From Thamnidium elegans (taxonomy: Eukaryota > Mucoromycota > Mucoromycetes > Mucorales > Mucoraceae): 64,000 nt of DNA. Position 1 is the stretch's first letter, and each line of letters opens with the position of its first letter. A program made the position numbers and the translations under genes. Of this stretch, positions 46,062-58,675 are shown one piece after another. The stretch spans positions 682,001 through 746,000 of the forward strand of contig JAIXMG010000014.1 in the NCBI GenBank assembly GCA_025201345.1, read 5' to 3'. The notes below the pieces were generated by a model. That model ran no database searches. It worked only from the letters and a program-made list of their open reading frames with translations, and was not told the DNA's origin.

Positions 46062-48117
46062 TTAGGCTTGAGCAAAACCAAATCTAGAGTGTCTGCGGAT
46101 AGGAGAATCTAAACTAGCGTTTAGTACATTGTTGCCGTTGGTACCTAATGTAGCAAGATGAGAGAAAGGATTAAATAAACCTGTATATTTTGAAGTAGGT
46201 GTAGAGTAAGTTAAAAAGTCAAGTACAGATGGAATATTGACTGGTAATAAAACACTAGAAGCTGCTGATTGAATTGCTTCTAAATGTCTTTGTGCAGGTG
46301 AAGGTTCACATTTAGCATTATTTTCCTTATCTTCCAATAATAATGCTGATACTCCTAATGTAAGCTGCTCTTCTGTATCTTCTTGTTCTTTTTGTTTAAT
46401 TTCACTGGGTAAAGCACATAAATCTTTATATGCTTGACCTAAAACAAAACCAGTTAATCCTTGATCAAATATACTTTGTTCTTGCTGCACTTCGCAAGAA
46501 GGTCTATTTTCTTCTTCTTCTTCTTCTTCATCGTACTCTTCTTCTTCATCATCGCCTTCTTCAGTTGGCGTTCTGGCTGTTGTTGTTGTGGTAGTAACTT
46601 CTGTTTCTGCTGTATCCGTTGCTTCCGTACTTTGATCACCTGCTAGTTCAGGAGTTACCTTTTGTTGTTGCAATTGTTCCTTTCTCTTCTTCTTTTCACT
46701 CTTACGTTTCGGCATTGGAGGGAATTGGGTCTTTTGTTGAGAAGCTGCAACAGCAGCAGATAATGTAGGTCCAAAAGCATCTGAAACAGCCAATACAGGC
46801 GTAGAAGGTGAACTATTTGTACCAATCTTGGCCCAAGACGCAGAAGGAGGTAAAGCCGAATCATCTGTAATTTTTGACTTGAAAGATGATGACGATACTG
46901 CTGGGAAATCAGCGTTTGATAATTGAGGTGTACGACGTGATGTTGTTACAGATGCTGTCGCAGGTGACGTGTGTGATGATCTAATATGATGATGGTAATC
47001 TTCATCGTGATCAGCTTCGTCTTCATCATCTGTTGTCAACATGCCACGCATATGATGTTTGCTAACATACAAAAAGTTATAAAAAAAACCTCCGTCATAA
47101 AAATATAAAAAAAAAAAAACTTACCCAGTCGCTAATTCTTCCTTTGAAATCGTATCCATATCCTCTCCTTGTTCATGCAAGTAAAGACAATTCGGGTTTG
47201 GGCATGTCATGTTACGTAAATAATAAGTACAATACTTTGTAGTACCATAAGACGCTCTAAAAAAAAAATTAAATCAGTGCAAAATTGATAAAAAAAAAAC
47301 TTACCTTAATACTCTATCAGCAATCACACTTCCGTCTACAGCAGCTATTGCTTTCGCAGCGTCTTCCTTTCTGTAATAAGTAACATACACAGCAGCACTT
47401 GGTTGTGAAGACATTTGTGATGCTGGAAGAGCTGGTCTTTTGTTAATGACAATTTTAGAAATTTTTCCAAACTGACCAAAAAAGTCATGAGATCGAACAA
47501 TCTAAAAGTAAGAATAAGCATGTTAATTTATATTTAACTAATAGTTTTATTACTATTACCTCTTCTGTTGCCAACTTGGGATGAAGCCCAATAATATAAA
47601 CTAAATTCTTTTGAACAACACGCATACTAGACAAATGCCGTCTATTTGCCGATTCCATATCCTTTTGTTGTCTTTCCTTTTCCTTCTTTTCTTTTCTTAT
47701 ACGTGATAATCTACAATCGAATATAAGTACATACATTTATTTATTTTCTCAATGTGGCCAAACTTACTCATCGGCACTAACTGGTCGAAATTCAACCATT
47801 TCTTCCGAATATTCTCGACGACTAGATACAGTATTAGTATAAAAAAACACAAGTGAGACATGTACTTTACCAAGCAGGACATCTTCCATTCAAGTTGGTT
47901 TTAATATGATGCCAACAGAATCTACAAATCTTTTTTTTTTTTTTTTTTTTTTTGAAGGTGTTATTTGACAGTTTTAAACAGTGCAATTATATATATATTA
48001 AAAAAAAAAAAAAAAGGGCATTACTTGATATCCACAAGTACAAGGTCGAAAGTTGCGATCAGCAATATCCAATTCCTCCATACAGAGGGGGCAATCGAGA
48101 TCTTCGTCCGAATCCAT
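46062..48117 (-). CDS. NOT4: CCR4-NOT complex RING E3 ubiquitin ligase NOT4
   Basis: Exons 48117-48025, 47929-47871, 47821-47768, 47710-47560, 47501-47305, 47256-47125 and 47061-46062 give 561 residues. The N-terminal C4C4 RING reads DCPLCMEELDIADRNFRPCT, CGYQICRFCWHHI, GRCPACRREY. A coiled-coil linker (RIRKEKKEKERQQKDME) leads to an RRM (RVVQKNLVYIIGLHPKLATE, FFGQFGKISKIVINK, AAVYVTYYRKEDAAKAI), then a CCCH finger (TKYCTYYLRNMTCPNPNCLYLHEQGED). The last exon is a disordered Ser/Glu-rich tail with PQLSNADFPAV. This order is diagnostic of Not4/Mot2, which ubiquitinates ribosomal and nascent-chain targets and regulates mRNA decay. The tail is long. An acidic run of Glu/Asp codons lies near 46514-46560. 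Confidence 0.95.
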
Positions 48118-48330
48118 TTCAAATAGTTTTTTAGTTTGAAAAAAAAGAAAAAAGAAAAAAATATCGCCACAGTAAAACTCAGATGTATCTGGTTTAAGTT
48201 TGGCACGTGTGACATATCTGGGGATAACCACTAGGTTAAAATCAGTTGTCGCTCTTTAGCTAATTGCTGACACCTTAAAGAAGTTTATACCAGAGAAAAA
48301 GAAAAACAGTGTGATTGCATATCAACTGTA
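48118..48330. promoter_or_regulatory. NOT4 upstream region
   Basis: The 200 bp upstream of the NOT4 start contain A runs and a CACGTG-containing stretch (GGCACGTGTGAC near 48203). The E-box-like hexamer CACGTG is seen directly; any role is inference. Confidence 0.35.
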
Positions 48331-49500
48331 CTTCTGCATTTTTGCCAACGACCTTCTTAAATATGCAGGTTATTCTAAATTTGCGTGTGAACTATGCCCT
48401 TTATCATCTGTATTGAAAATTAAATGGCCACCAAGGACCAACAGAACTAGCTATGTATGGTTTCAATGAATAGTCAATATCTATTGAAACAGCTCGTCGC
48501 AAAAAAGATGCTATTTTCTGTTCCATATTTGATATGAATATGGTTGATGGAACCTGTAAGCTCAACATCTATAATCAGACAGCAGATAATACTTTTACCA
48601 GGAATGAAGTTCGTGCGTATTTTGGGGGCAAAAACACTAAAGTTATCTCAAGTGAGCCTAAAAAACTTACTTATTTGGAAAACATTCTCCAAAATGGCAA
48701 CATAGTAAAAGAAGCACAAATGCCTCTGGAAAATCTTTGTTCTGAGGTAGAAAGTTTAACGCAAGAAATAAAAGAATTTGATGGACGATTTAAACGCTTG
48801 ATGAACTTTCAAAAAGAAAAGATTTTTTGCAAAAGCTAAAACTATTACGAAAAGATTTACATTCAAACAATAACAAAAGCGTATACGACTAAATTGTAGC
48901 AGTAAAAAAAGCTAGAAATGACACTTATATTCAGATTAATCAATTTAAAGGAAAACTTCGTCAAATGAAAGGAACCTTGTACCATAAACGAATAGCTAAC
49001 AGATGCAAGGGTAGGATCCCTGTAGATAACACTACCATTCCCTCAAAGACTCAGGCAAATAAACTAATAATACCAGGAGACGAAGGCATCTCACACAATG
49101 AAAACTGTACTTTAGAAAAACTCAATGAATTTACATATTCTTGAGCAGACAATGTATTGGTCAACATGACCGGCTCTATTCCCTTATCCTCAGCAGGTTC
49201 AATTTCTACTTAAAGCTGTGCAGCTATTATTCGGTCTTACAAGACGAAGATAAAAAACCTGGTGATCTAGATAAAATGGTCTCATCTGTTGAGCCACTGA
49301 ATTTTCTAAAACATCTCCCGAACTAACATATCACCAAGTAAAATTGATGTCCGCTGTGGACATTTTAAAAACCGTAACAAACTTTTAAGAAAGAAAGCTA
49401 CAAACCAAAGGATCAATATTCAGTCCATAGAAACAGATCTTTCGAAGCATCCTTTAATAACCTCTACTTCGCCTGTTAATGACGGTTAAATCCCCATACG
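48331..49500 (+). other. Unassigned region with coiled-coil-like open frames
   Basis: The plus strand has a 101-codon frame at 48534-48839 (VDGTCKLNIYNQTADNTFTR, then LENLCSEVESLTQEIKEFDG) rich in Lys, Glu and Asn, and a frame at 49141 with little content. Stops interrupt the region between them. It reads like a decayed protein gene with a helical segment. I recognise no family. Confidence 0.3.
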
Positions 49501-50934
49501 ATGTTTTTTTCAGATAGTTTATATTTTGTAACGAACAAGATTTGGGTTCGAGTAGCCTTTTGGAAGATAACTTGAGCTTCAACAGAGTAAAGCTCGACTG
49601 AACTGCCTTCATTCCTATACTTGGTGATAATCTTAAGACTGTTGACCATATCCTCTCTTAAAGCGGTAATGGTGCTCTTGAGCGCATGAATAGAATGGAG
49701 GGACTTACCAAGGCGATAATGACAAAGGCATTTTTTTTTAAAAAAATAAATGTCACTGTTTAAATCTAATGTTAGTATAATCACATAGTTAAATGGGACA
49801 CCTATTGTGCAATACAATCAAGCGCATGAGGTTGAAGAAGAATACCTTGACGATAGAAAAGGAAAGCGCTCTAGATGTGATCTTTAAATAAATAATCCTA
49901 AATACCATTCTTTCTTTTTTTATAAAAATTTATAAAAGTTTATCGAGGGGAGTACATAGGAGGTTTCGATAACTTTTATAACTTGTATAGATTTGGCTGG
50001 GAGATTTATAAAAAAAAAAGGTTTATACACCTCCTAATAATTATATATATACATGTATTAATATCATTTAATTATACTACGTGGTTTACTGTTTAAAAGT
50101 TTGCAAAACTTGCTTAAATAGTAACTAAGAATATTTGGTAGAGAGATATCAACGCCGCCATAAATATCAAAAGAATAATGATGGATTATAACAATTCGCA
50201 ATACAATACTAAATCAAGACATCCATCGTTATGCCGAGTTATCACGGTTGTAGTTATCCCTACTACCGCCAGCTATTAGTTGAGTCATTTAGAATGGTCT
50301 TTTTCCACTTCTTTTTAAAGAAGTCACTTTTTTTAGGGCGTAAAAGGGCTATAGTTTCATTTTTGAAAGGGGAAGATCTGTTTAACCTTATCATTTTAAC
50401 TCAGAAAGAAGACCTAGAAAAAGAAGCTAGAAAAAAACCAGCAAAGAAAACTTCGAAAATAACGCGCACTTAAATCATATATTACGAACATACGGTATAA
50501 TAATAAATTGCATTTGTTTTCTACGTATAGATATCAACTACCAAAGGATATAGATACATTTTAGAATTGTTTAATTGATTTTTTTTTTCTATACATGTAC
50601 CTCCAAAAAAAAATCGGTGACATGTAGTAAAAATCCTCTTTAACATTGAACCACATAGTTTCTCTCTGGTCTAGTTCCACTGCTCGTTGACGTGTAACTA
50701 TTAAATATGTTTAAGTATAAAATAGTATGTCAATGCCTGTCAAACAATTTTTTGGATCCACTGTATTTGTAGTTATAAACTTTCTTAGTTACCAAAAAAT
50801 ATACTTTTTTATTTACACGTGAGGTAAAAAGTAATTTGTAATGCTTTTTCTCACAAAAATAGAGTATACAAATTCATTACCAATTATAAGTCTCTTTTTT
50901 CTCTTTCTCTTCTTACTTATTTTTTAGATAAAAA
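49501..50934. other. Unassigned region upstream of the peroxisomal hydrolase
   Basis: A 113-codon minus-strand frame at 49817-49476 (HSIHALKSTITALREDMVNS) is the longest. It has protein-like composition but no recognised domain. The final 60 bp before 50935 are T/C-rich, as before other genes here. Confidence 0.35.
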
Positions 50935-52346
50935 ATGCGTCTTGTTCCTACTTCAACACATATTATTTCTGCTCATACTTCCACCGATGGATCTAATGTT
51001 CAAAAGTTAGTTGTAGAAAGACATGAAGTTCCTGCAAAGGTAAAGGCAAATAAAAAGATTGCCTTTTTATTCTCTCATTCAAATGGTTTTCATAAAGAGT
51101 CACTTCATCCTCTCATCAAGAGATTTATTGTTCACCTCCGTAACTTACAAGAATACGATGAAACCGACATTACCGTGGTTGTCTGGGATGCTCGTACTCA
51201 TGGCGATTCCGCTCGCTTGAACGAAGGCACTTTTTTGGAATCTTGTAAAAAAAACAATAATAATGAAAATATTGCATGAAATTTACTAACATAATCTTAC
51301 TAGACAGATGGTTTGATAATGCTATGGACACAAAACAGGTCATTGAAGAAATGCGTTTAGACCAAGGTTATGATCAATTGATTGGTATTGGGCATAGTTT
51401 TGGTGCTACTTCAATGTATAATATATACTATTTTGTAACTTTTTTTTTTACTGATTTAAAAATTATATAGGCTTCTTTTAGAATTTTTTTTCCCCAAGAC
51501 TTTTGACGGATTATGTGTAATTGAACCTGTTTTATCCGATATGATTCACCCGGCTGAAATTCGTGATATGCTTCCTACGCTTGCTTCTGGAAAGCGTCGT
51601 GATGAATGGCCTAGTCGGTAAGAAAATAAACATTATTATCATTGTTATTATCATTAATTATTACTAGCGTTGAGTGCCGTAAATCATTATTAAGAAGTAA
51701 ATTCTTTCAATTGCTTCATCCTGAAGTACTTGATAATTACGTGGTAATTATATATATATATACATATATATACTTAACATACAAAGCTTATTTTAACTCC
51801 AGAAATCTTCATAGAATTATGGTATGTATGAAACTGAAAAAGGTACAATTAAGCTCAAGTGTCCCAAAGAATGCGAATATGTAAGTAAAATGATGATGAT
51901 ATCTTGATATGCACTTACTTATGACTATGTAGCATATTTTCAAATATTATAATTATGATACATATGTTGCCAACATTTCTCTCAAATTATTGAAAATCCC
52001 TACTCATTTTATCAATGCTTTGGGTTCCACCTTGTAAGTGTAACAAAATGCATAACCGATAACAATAAGAGTATTAAAGGTTTCATATTTATCTTAGTGT
52101 GGCTCCCGAAGATGCCGCTACTGTTATAGAAAAGAACAGAGAAAAGCTTACAATTGCTTTTGTAGAAGGTTCACATATGGTACCTGCCGAAACCCCAGAA
52201 CTCATTAGTAAGCTTCTTTTTTTTTTTTTCTTTTTTTGTTTAAAATGATTTACTTTTACTAACATTTTATTGTAGTTCCCGAGATTATGAAAACAATCGC
52301 TAGAGTAAATAAGGAGCGCGATACTATCGTTAAATCGAAGCTTTAA
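50935..52346 (+). CDS. LPX1: Peroxisomal alpha/beta hydrolase, Lpx1 type, with PTS1 (SKL)
   Basis: Exons 50935-51244, 51304-51415, 51471-51617, 51668-51743, 51815-51880, 51933-52033, 52098-52207 and 52276-52346 give 330 residues. The fold is alpha/beta hydrolase: FLFSHSNGFHKESLHPLIK (oxyanion region), VVVWDARTHGDS, the nucleophile elbow GIGHSFGAT (Ser), GLCVIEPVLSD, and FVEGSHMVP with the likely catalytic His. The protein ends in SKL, the classical type 1 peroxisomal targeting signal. Yeast Lpx1 is a peroxisomal lipase of this type and ends in QKL. A role as acyl-ester hydrolase or lipase in peroxisomes follows from the family; the substrate is unknown. The stop lies 10 bp from the end of the convergent ZNHIT2 gene. 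Confidence 0.88.
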
Positions 52347-52356
52347 TAAAAAAAAG

Positions 52357-53608
52357 TTACAATTCTTGAATCTTTACTTTGGATTCCTTTTCATGTTGTT
52401 TAATAGCATTTTGTGCCGCTTCAAATTCATTTTGAAAGTCTTCTTTTTCTACTCTAATTTTTGTCAATTCATTTTGCATTGCTGATATAAGAATATCCGT
52501 ACGTTTTTTATCTAAATAACAAGCGGCTGCGAAATAAAAATAAAGTTTACGGGTAGCTAACATTGTTGCTCTCGTCTTCTTTTGATTTAGGGCCTGCCAG
52601 AAATCAAATGTTGCATAGGCACTTTTCTTTAGTAAATCCTGCATATCTTGTAAAAGTAATATCTTCAAATCGTAACGTCTGTTATTATTTAATTTTCCTC
52701 TTCGAATCATGTCTGATTTATCTTGTAATCGAATAATACGTTCAACTATATCCCCAACAATATCTCCTACACAAGAGTAAGGGCATGATGCAGCATTTGA
52801 AAAAAGTACTTCTGCTGACAATGTCTCGGTAATATTAACTGTATCATTTATATCCTCTAATAAATCTCCCATACTATGTCGAATTAAATAACTATAGGTA
52901 GCTAAAATATGAAGTAAATTCCACGCTAAATAAGGACTTGATCTGGCTGCAGGTTTTGTCATCTTTTCAAAATCGGGTAAAGTTTGAGGCAATTCCGGTA
53001 CTTTAGTTTCATGTTCTTCTTTAGGGTCACGAATAAGTGAAATATCTTCTTTCCACCAAGGTATAAAAGTAGGTAAGTTGAATTTATCCCAATCGCCATC
53101 ATGTTGCAACTCATTCAAAACACCTTGAAATTCTTCTCGTTCCTTATCTGAAAGTAGATCCCAAATCAAATCAGGATCTGTGTTTTCAATATCAATGTTG
53201 CCAAATCTTTCTATTAACTCGTATTTTTCTTCTTCTTCTTCTTCCTCTTGATCATCCTCAAGTATACCGTTTGAATCATTATCTGCTTCTAAACGTTGCA
53301 ACATTTCCAACATTTTATTTTTACTCTCTCGATCGAGATCTCGGTTCTGAATCTCTGCCGTAACACTATCTCTGTAGAAGGATTCGGTACAATCAGCATG
53401 TTGTAAATCTTTATAACAGGCTAAAGAACAGTATCGAAGATTACAACGAGGACAAACATAATTCGAAAACTGCTTTTGACAACTACAGGTAAATATTATT
53501 GTAAGTTTCTTTTAGTTTAAATCAATATGAAACCTACACTTCGCATAGAGTCTGATTAATAGGTTCTGCCACTTGCTCTTGATTGTCAATAACGTGTAAT
53601 GAAGACAT
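52357..53608 (-). CDS. ZNHIT2: HIT-type zinc finger protein ZNHIT2
   Basis: Exons 53608-53538 and 53482-52357 give 398 residues. The N-terminal HIT zinc finger reads LCEVCQKQFSNYVCPRCNLR, YCSLACYKDLQHADC, with the expected Cys pairs and final His/Cys. The first CEVC pair is completed across the intron, supporting the junction. Further landmarks are an acidic run (DDQEEEEEEEKYE), DLIWDLLSDKEREEFQGVLN, FIPWW, and the helical C-terminal half with VGDIVERIIRL and FWQALNQKKTRATMLATRKLY. ZNHIT2 works with the R2TP/HSP90 co-chaperone system in assembling RNA polymerase and U5 snRNP complexes in the cell. No frame break is seen. Confidence 0.9.
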
Positions 53609-54540
53609 TTTTGAATGGCGTTAAAAAAGGATATAGTAAAAAAAAATGGTGTTGGATAATTTTGGTCCTGGACTGAGTTGAGGAAAAAATAAGTCACTAT
53701 AACCCAAGTTACTATTATAGTACCTGAGTTTTTAAATTTCAAATGAGAAGAGTTTTTTTTTTTTTACCTGCAGTCCTCTAAATTTCCTGAGGCGATGTGC
53801 TTCACTGGGACTAATGCTACAGTGTAAACAAATGTTTAAATTAGTTAGTTGGCCAAGTCGTTCAGAAATAATATATCTATGATTACTTATCTTAATATAC
53901 ACATAAGAGCAGACGGTATTTTCGGGCAGGTAAGTCATCCGTATTTACATATACTAAACGCCAGCATCAGTAAAAGCCCCTCTTCATTCGTTTTTTTCAA
54001 AAGAAAAACTTCCCTATTCTGGAGGTGAAGAAGGGAAAAAATAACCAAACAAATGAAACCACTACTGAACAAGACATTTAGCAGCAACAAAGCATCCATT
54101 AGAGTTCACGTAAACGAAGCATATACTAGGGTCAAGTAGAATAGGAGCTTATTTGACAAAAATTCGTCGTAACATACCATCTGTTGTTTCCAAGTAATAT
54201 ATAGTAATATAATTTATACGTAGTTTTACACAAAATTATACACAAATGTAATATTAGCTATATATTACTTAGATCGTATTACTATTCTATATATGATCAG
54301 TCTATAATTATATATGTTGTTATGATCAATACGTATAAATAATGCTCATCCATAAAAGAGTTGTGTATCGTATATGAACCCGTTTAGCTTATAATTATGT
54401 TATGTTTTTATAATCATAGAGAAACTTAAAAGTTGTTGAATAGTGAAGCTTTAAAAAAAAAAGCTTAATTTATATAACCTTTTATTAAGCGGAATATTGC
54501 TATTTATTGGGTACTCTTTATTTTTTATTATTATTGTTGA
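53609..54540. other. ZNHIT2 upstream region and spacer, no gene seen
   Basis: The part next to 53608 is the ZNHIT2 promoter by position. A 68-codon minus-strand frame at 53938-53732 has no recognised content. The remainder is AT-rich. Confidence 0.4.
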
Positions 54541-55510
54541 TGATACAACAACAAGATGAACTGGTAATAAAAATCCCTCTAGACATTTTTTAGAAGAGCA
54601 AAAAGAGAAATACTTGGCTAGACTTAGTAATACGCGTATAACTGAAAAAAGAAATTTTTGAGCTTAACGTTCTTCCAGCGATAAAGTTATCAAATATGTA
54701 CTATACCTCACATCAGTTCATTTACCGGTATTTGAACAAGTGTCAAGGAACTAAGTATGCTGTAACAGCCGTACATACTCCTCAGGAGAAAGCATTGTTT
54801 GATGTCATGTTGGATAACTCTACTAATAATTTGAAATATTTGTAACTATCTTAGATCTAATAACGGAGTTGCGAACTTTGGACTGATGGCAGCCGCATGG
54901 TCAAAGCTGTGCTCATTCGATAATTATATAGATTATAAAACACCGGAGCATCTTTGTTCTTATAATAACATTTTGGAAGATACGAGAAAGTATCGCGATA
55001 TGTTAGTGCACAATATAGAAGCATCAAGATCTATTCGTTTGGTTGCCAGTCTAACCGAAGATGTAAAGCATCCGTCCCCTCTAAAAAATACCGACGTCTT
55101 CAGTCTATTACTACGACAGTTGTTAACAAAATTAACGCTGGTACATTTATATAAGAAGGTACTATACTGAAACCTGTCAGTATTGTACCTAGAATACTTG
55201 ATTCTGGAACTTCGGCTCAGGTTACCAGTTACTCTCAAATTGATAGAAGAGATAACAATCTTATTGAAGTTTTTAGTATTTTACTAACAGATTTGAATTC
55301 GAATTTGAATAGTATGAGTATTGTAGCAGCTACTCGCAGTAGCATAAAAAAAAAAAGGTAAAAAAAGGGCCCCTCGAATATGTCTACTTGTAAAGGTAGT
55401 TCGAAACCAGAACTTTGCCAGTTCAAATGTGGTAGTTATTTGCGTAAAAATCGAGTGTATCGCAAGATATGGGGGAAAAGAGGAATGTATTTCCGATAAC
55501 AATACTGAAG
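54541..55510 (+). other. Unassigned region with broken open frames
   Basis: Protein-like plus-strand pieces follow each other: about 54690-54845 (LPAIKLSNMYYTSHQFIYRY) with a stop, then 54886-55168 (MAAAWSKLCSFDNYIDYKTP, then LCSYNNILEDTRKYRDMLVH), then about 55170-55360 in a third frame (YLEYLILELR-type or PRILDSGTSAQVTSYSQIDR). They could be exons of one decayed gene. No family is recognised. Confidence 0.3.
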
Positions 55511-56442
55511 CAATGACATTGTAATAAACATAGAAAATTATATGAATTAAAGAGCCAAAATGATTTATTTATTTCTACATAAATAAAGAGTCAAAATAAC
55601 GAATATTCTCAAAAATTAATTCTATTTTTTGTGATACTCCCAGAAAACAAAGAGTATGAATTGGCAAGAAGAAAAAAAAAAGAGGTGGGGTGTCGTTTTT
55701 TCCATATTAGGAAATTTTGGTGGGTGACGTTTAACGACTCTCATACAAAGATAAAATGCTTTTTTATATATTGTATTAGTTAATATTACTAATGGTATCT
55801 GCCGGTGTATTTTTTTTAGAACATTATATTTATTCAGCTCAAAAGAAAAGGCCGGGAGTAGGGTCCCATCGTGAGTGGAATGAGTATCTGGCGTTAAAGA
55901 GCTTGCGATGATACGGAAAAGCTAAACGAGGACGCATAAGTGTATTTCCCTTGAATAACCATTTTTGCTACTATTGTATTGTTGAAAATGTAGTTACTAG
56001 ACGACTGTTCACATTTACTATGTACTTACATGAAATAACCTGGGATCTAGATACACAGACTAGTTTTCACAGTGAGTTATTCTTACACGTCCAGAGTTTG
56101 TACTGCTTCTTTTATTACTGGATATATAATTATCTAGCACCTCGGCGCCTATATCCCCTCCCCCCCTTTTTTTTTGTCGAAAAGTTTAATATTTGAATAT
56201 AATCATCTTTATAGTGAGCTTATTTTGTCGCTATTGTTGTATACTAATGAGATAGTGCCTGAAATTTGATCGTACTCTTTTATTCATGTGGGCAAGACTT
56301 TTATACAAAAAAAATAATCGTGACGGCCTTTTTTCAATTCAAGTTTTACAAGTAAACCCTACGTCTAGTGTTATTTTTTTTTTTGAAGCTTGTTGTCAAT
56401 TTGATCCGTTTGAAATCATCTCAAAATAAAAAAGAACAAAAA
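55511..56442. other. Spacer upstream of CWC22, no gene seen
   Basis: AT-rich sequence with A and T runs and no recognisable frame. The last part is the CWC22 promoter by position. Confidence 0.45.
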
Positions 56443-58486
56443 ATGAGTCGTGAGATTGAATCAGAAGACCGTTTTAATGGGTTAAAACAAGTAGATACGA
56501 TAAAGAATACGACACGCGGAGGTGGTGCTTACATCCCGCCTCATCGCTTACGTCAGTTACAACAAACTGTAAAAGACACCAGTAGTGAAGAGTATCAACG
56601 AATTACTTGGGAAGCATTGAAAAAATCAATCAATGGTCTTATCAATAAAGTCAACACATCCAATGTTAAAATGCTTATACCTGAACTCTTTGGCGAAAAT
56701 TTGGTTAGAGGAAGAGGACTTTATTGTCGCAGTATGATGAAGGCGCAAACAGCAAGCTTACCTTTTACACCTGTGTATGCTGCAGTTACTGCAGTTATAA
56801 ATACTAAATTGCCCGCTGTTGGTGCATTACTATTGACGCGTTTGGTACTTCAATTTAGAAGAGCTTTTAGACGTAATGACAAGGTAAGTCGTTTATTTAT
56901 TATCACCGGATTAAACTATGTACTAATGTTTTTTTTAATGGTAGACTTCTTGTTTAGCCACTACCATGTTTATTGCGCATTTAACAAATCAACTTATTGC
57001 CGATAAAGTATTAGTGCTTCAAATTTTAGCCTTGTTATTGGAAAGACCTACTGATGACTCTGTTGAGATTGCAGTTGGACTTATGCGTGAAGTAGGTGCA
57101 CTTTTAGCTAATGTTTCTCCTAGAGCCAACAATGCTATTTATGAACGTTTCAGAGCAGTTTTACACGAAGGAGAAATTGATAAACGTATTCAGTACATGA
57201 TTGAAGTTTTATTCCAAGTTAGAAAAGATAAATATAAGGATAACCAACCAGTAATGGAAGAACTTGATTTAGTAGAAGAAGAAGATCAGATTACCCACAA
57301 CATAAGTCTAGATGATGATGATCTCGATGCAGAAGAAATGCTTAATATTTTTAAGTACGATCCTGATTACACTGAAAATGAGGAAAAGTATAGTGCCATT
57401 AAAGCAGAGATTTTAGGTGAAGATGAGTCTGATGAGAGTGGTTCCTCTGGTGATGATGAGAGTGGAAGTGGAAGTGAAGATGAAGAAGAAGAAGAGGAAG
57501 AAAGCAAGATGGAAATTATGGATCAAACAAATAACGATATTATTGAACTTCGTAGAAAGATTTATTTAACTGTCATGTCTAGTGTTAACTTTGAAGAAGC
57601 ATGTCATAAATTGATGAAATTACATATTCCTGAAGGACATGAGGTAAGATATACAATTTTTTATTGAGTGGGAGGATAATATATACTAATAAGAAATAAA
57701 TTATAGGTCGAACTTTGTAACATGATTATTGAGTGTGCTTCACAAGAACGTACGTATCTTAAATACTATGGTTTAATGGCAGAACGTTTCTGTAAAATGA
57801 ATCGTACCTGGGTAGATAACTTTACGAACGCCTTTACTGAAATTTACGAGACAATCCATCGTTATGAAACAAATCGACTTCGAAATATTGGTAAATTATT
57901 TGCTCATCTTTTCAATACTGATTCTCTTCCATGGACAGCATTCCATATCATTCGGTTAACAGAAGAAGATACAACTTCAGCATCTCGTATTTTTGTCAAG
58001 ATATTGTTTCAAGAAATTAGTGAATTCTTGGGTCTTAAAACTCTTAAAGAACGTTTATTAGATCCTTTTATGCTTGAAAGTCTTTCTGGTATGTTCCCCA
58101 AGGATAATCCAAAGAATACCCGTTTTGCTATCAATTATTGGACTAGTATTGGCCTTGGTTCATTGACTGAAGAATTACGCGAATGGTTAAGAACTGCCCC
58201 TCCACAAGTTATGAAACGTGATAGTTCTGGTAGTGATAGTTCTTCTTCTGGTAGTGATAGTTCTTCTGGAAGTGATAGTTCTTCTGGAAGTGATAGTGAT
58301 AGTGATAGCTCTTCATCGAGCTATAGCAGCAGTGACTCCCGTTCTCGTTCTCGTTCTCGTTCTCGTTCTCGTTCTCGTTCTCGTTCTCCTCGTAGACGTA
58401 GAAGAAGTAGTACTCCTCCTCGTCGTCGTAGACGTAGTCCTTCCGACAGCCGTAGTCGTAGTCCTGCTAAACGTAGATATCGCTAA
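56443..58486 (+). CDS. CWC22: Pre-mRNA splicing factor CWC22
   Basis: Exons 56443-56883, 56945-57643 and 57707-58486 give 639 residues. The start [17 protein letters not shown] is conserved in the family. A MIF4G domain follows ([55 protein letters not shown]), split by intron 1. An acidic linker and a MA3 domain come next ([44 protein letters not shown]). The last 90 residues are a low-complexity tail with SGSDSS repeats, then a Ser-Arg run and [19 protein letters not shown]22 is part of the spliceosome, needed for the second catalytic rearrangement and, in animals, for exon-junction complex loading. The RS run is coded by repeated TCTCGT hexamers (58339-58388). ATG 56443 follows AAAA, a usual fungal start context. 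Confidence 0.95.
58339..58388. repeat. TCTCGT hexamer repeat coding (Ser-Arg)n in CWC22
   Basis: About eight perfect TCTCGT units code alternating Ser and Arg. The identical codons point to recent expansion by slippage. Confidence 0.9.
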
Positions 58487-58675
58487 TAATAATAATAAAA
58501 AAAAAAAAATTATGCAAATGTAATAAAAAAAAACACATCCCAAAAATACGATTAAATTATGGAACCTTATTGTTTTTTTTTTAAAATAATTTTATTGCAT
58601 CAACAAAGAGAAAAACATTAGAGAAAATTTTCTTTTTTTAAAAGAAAAAAGAAATCTAGTTGAATTATTACTTCT

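Noticed and set aside
46461..46646. Phe-rich plus-strand frame
   Set aside because: It is antisense to the Glu/Asp run of NOT4.
58218..58543. Frames rich in Val/Leu and antisense Thr/Arg at the CWC22 end
   Set aside because: They are shadows of the TCTCGT and Arg-rich repeats that code the RS tail.
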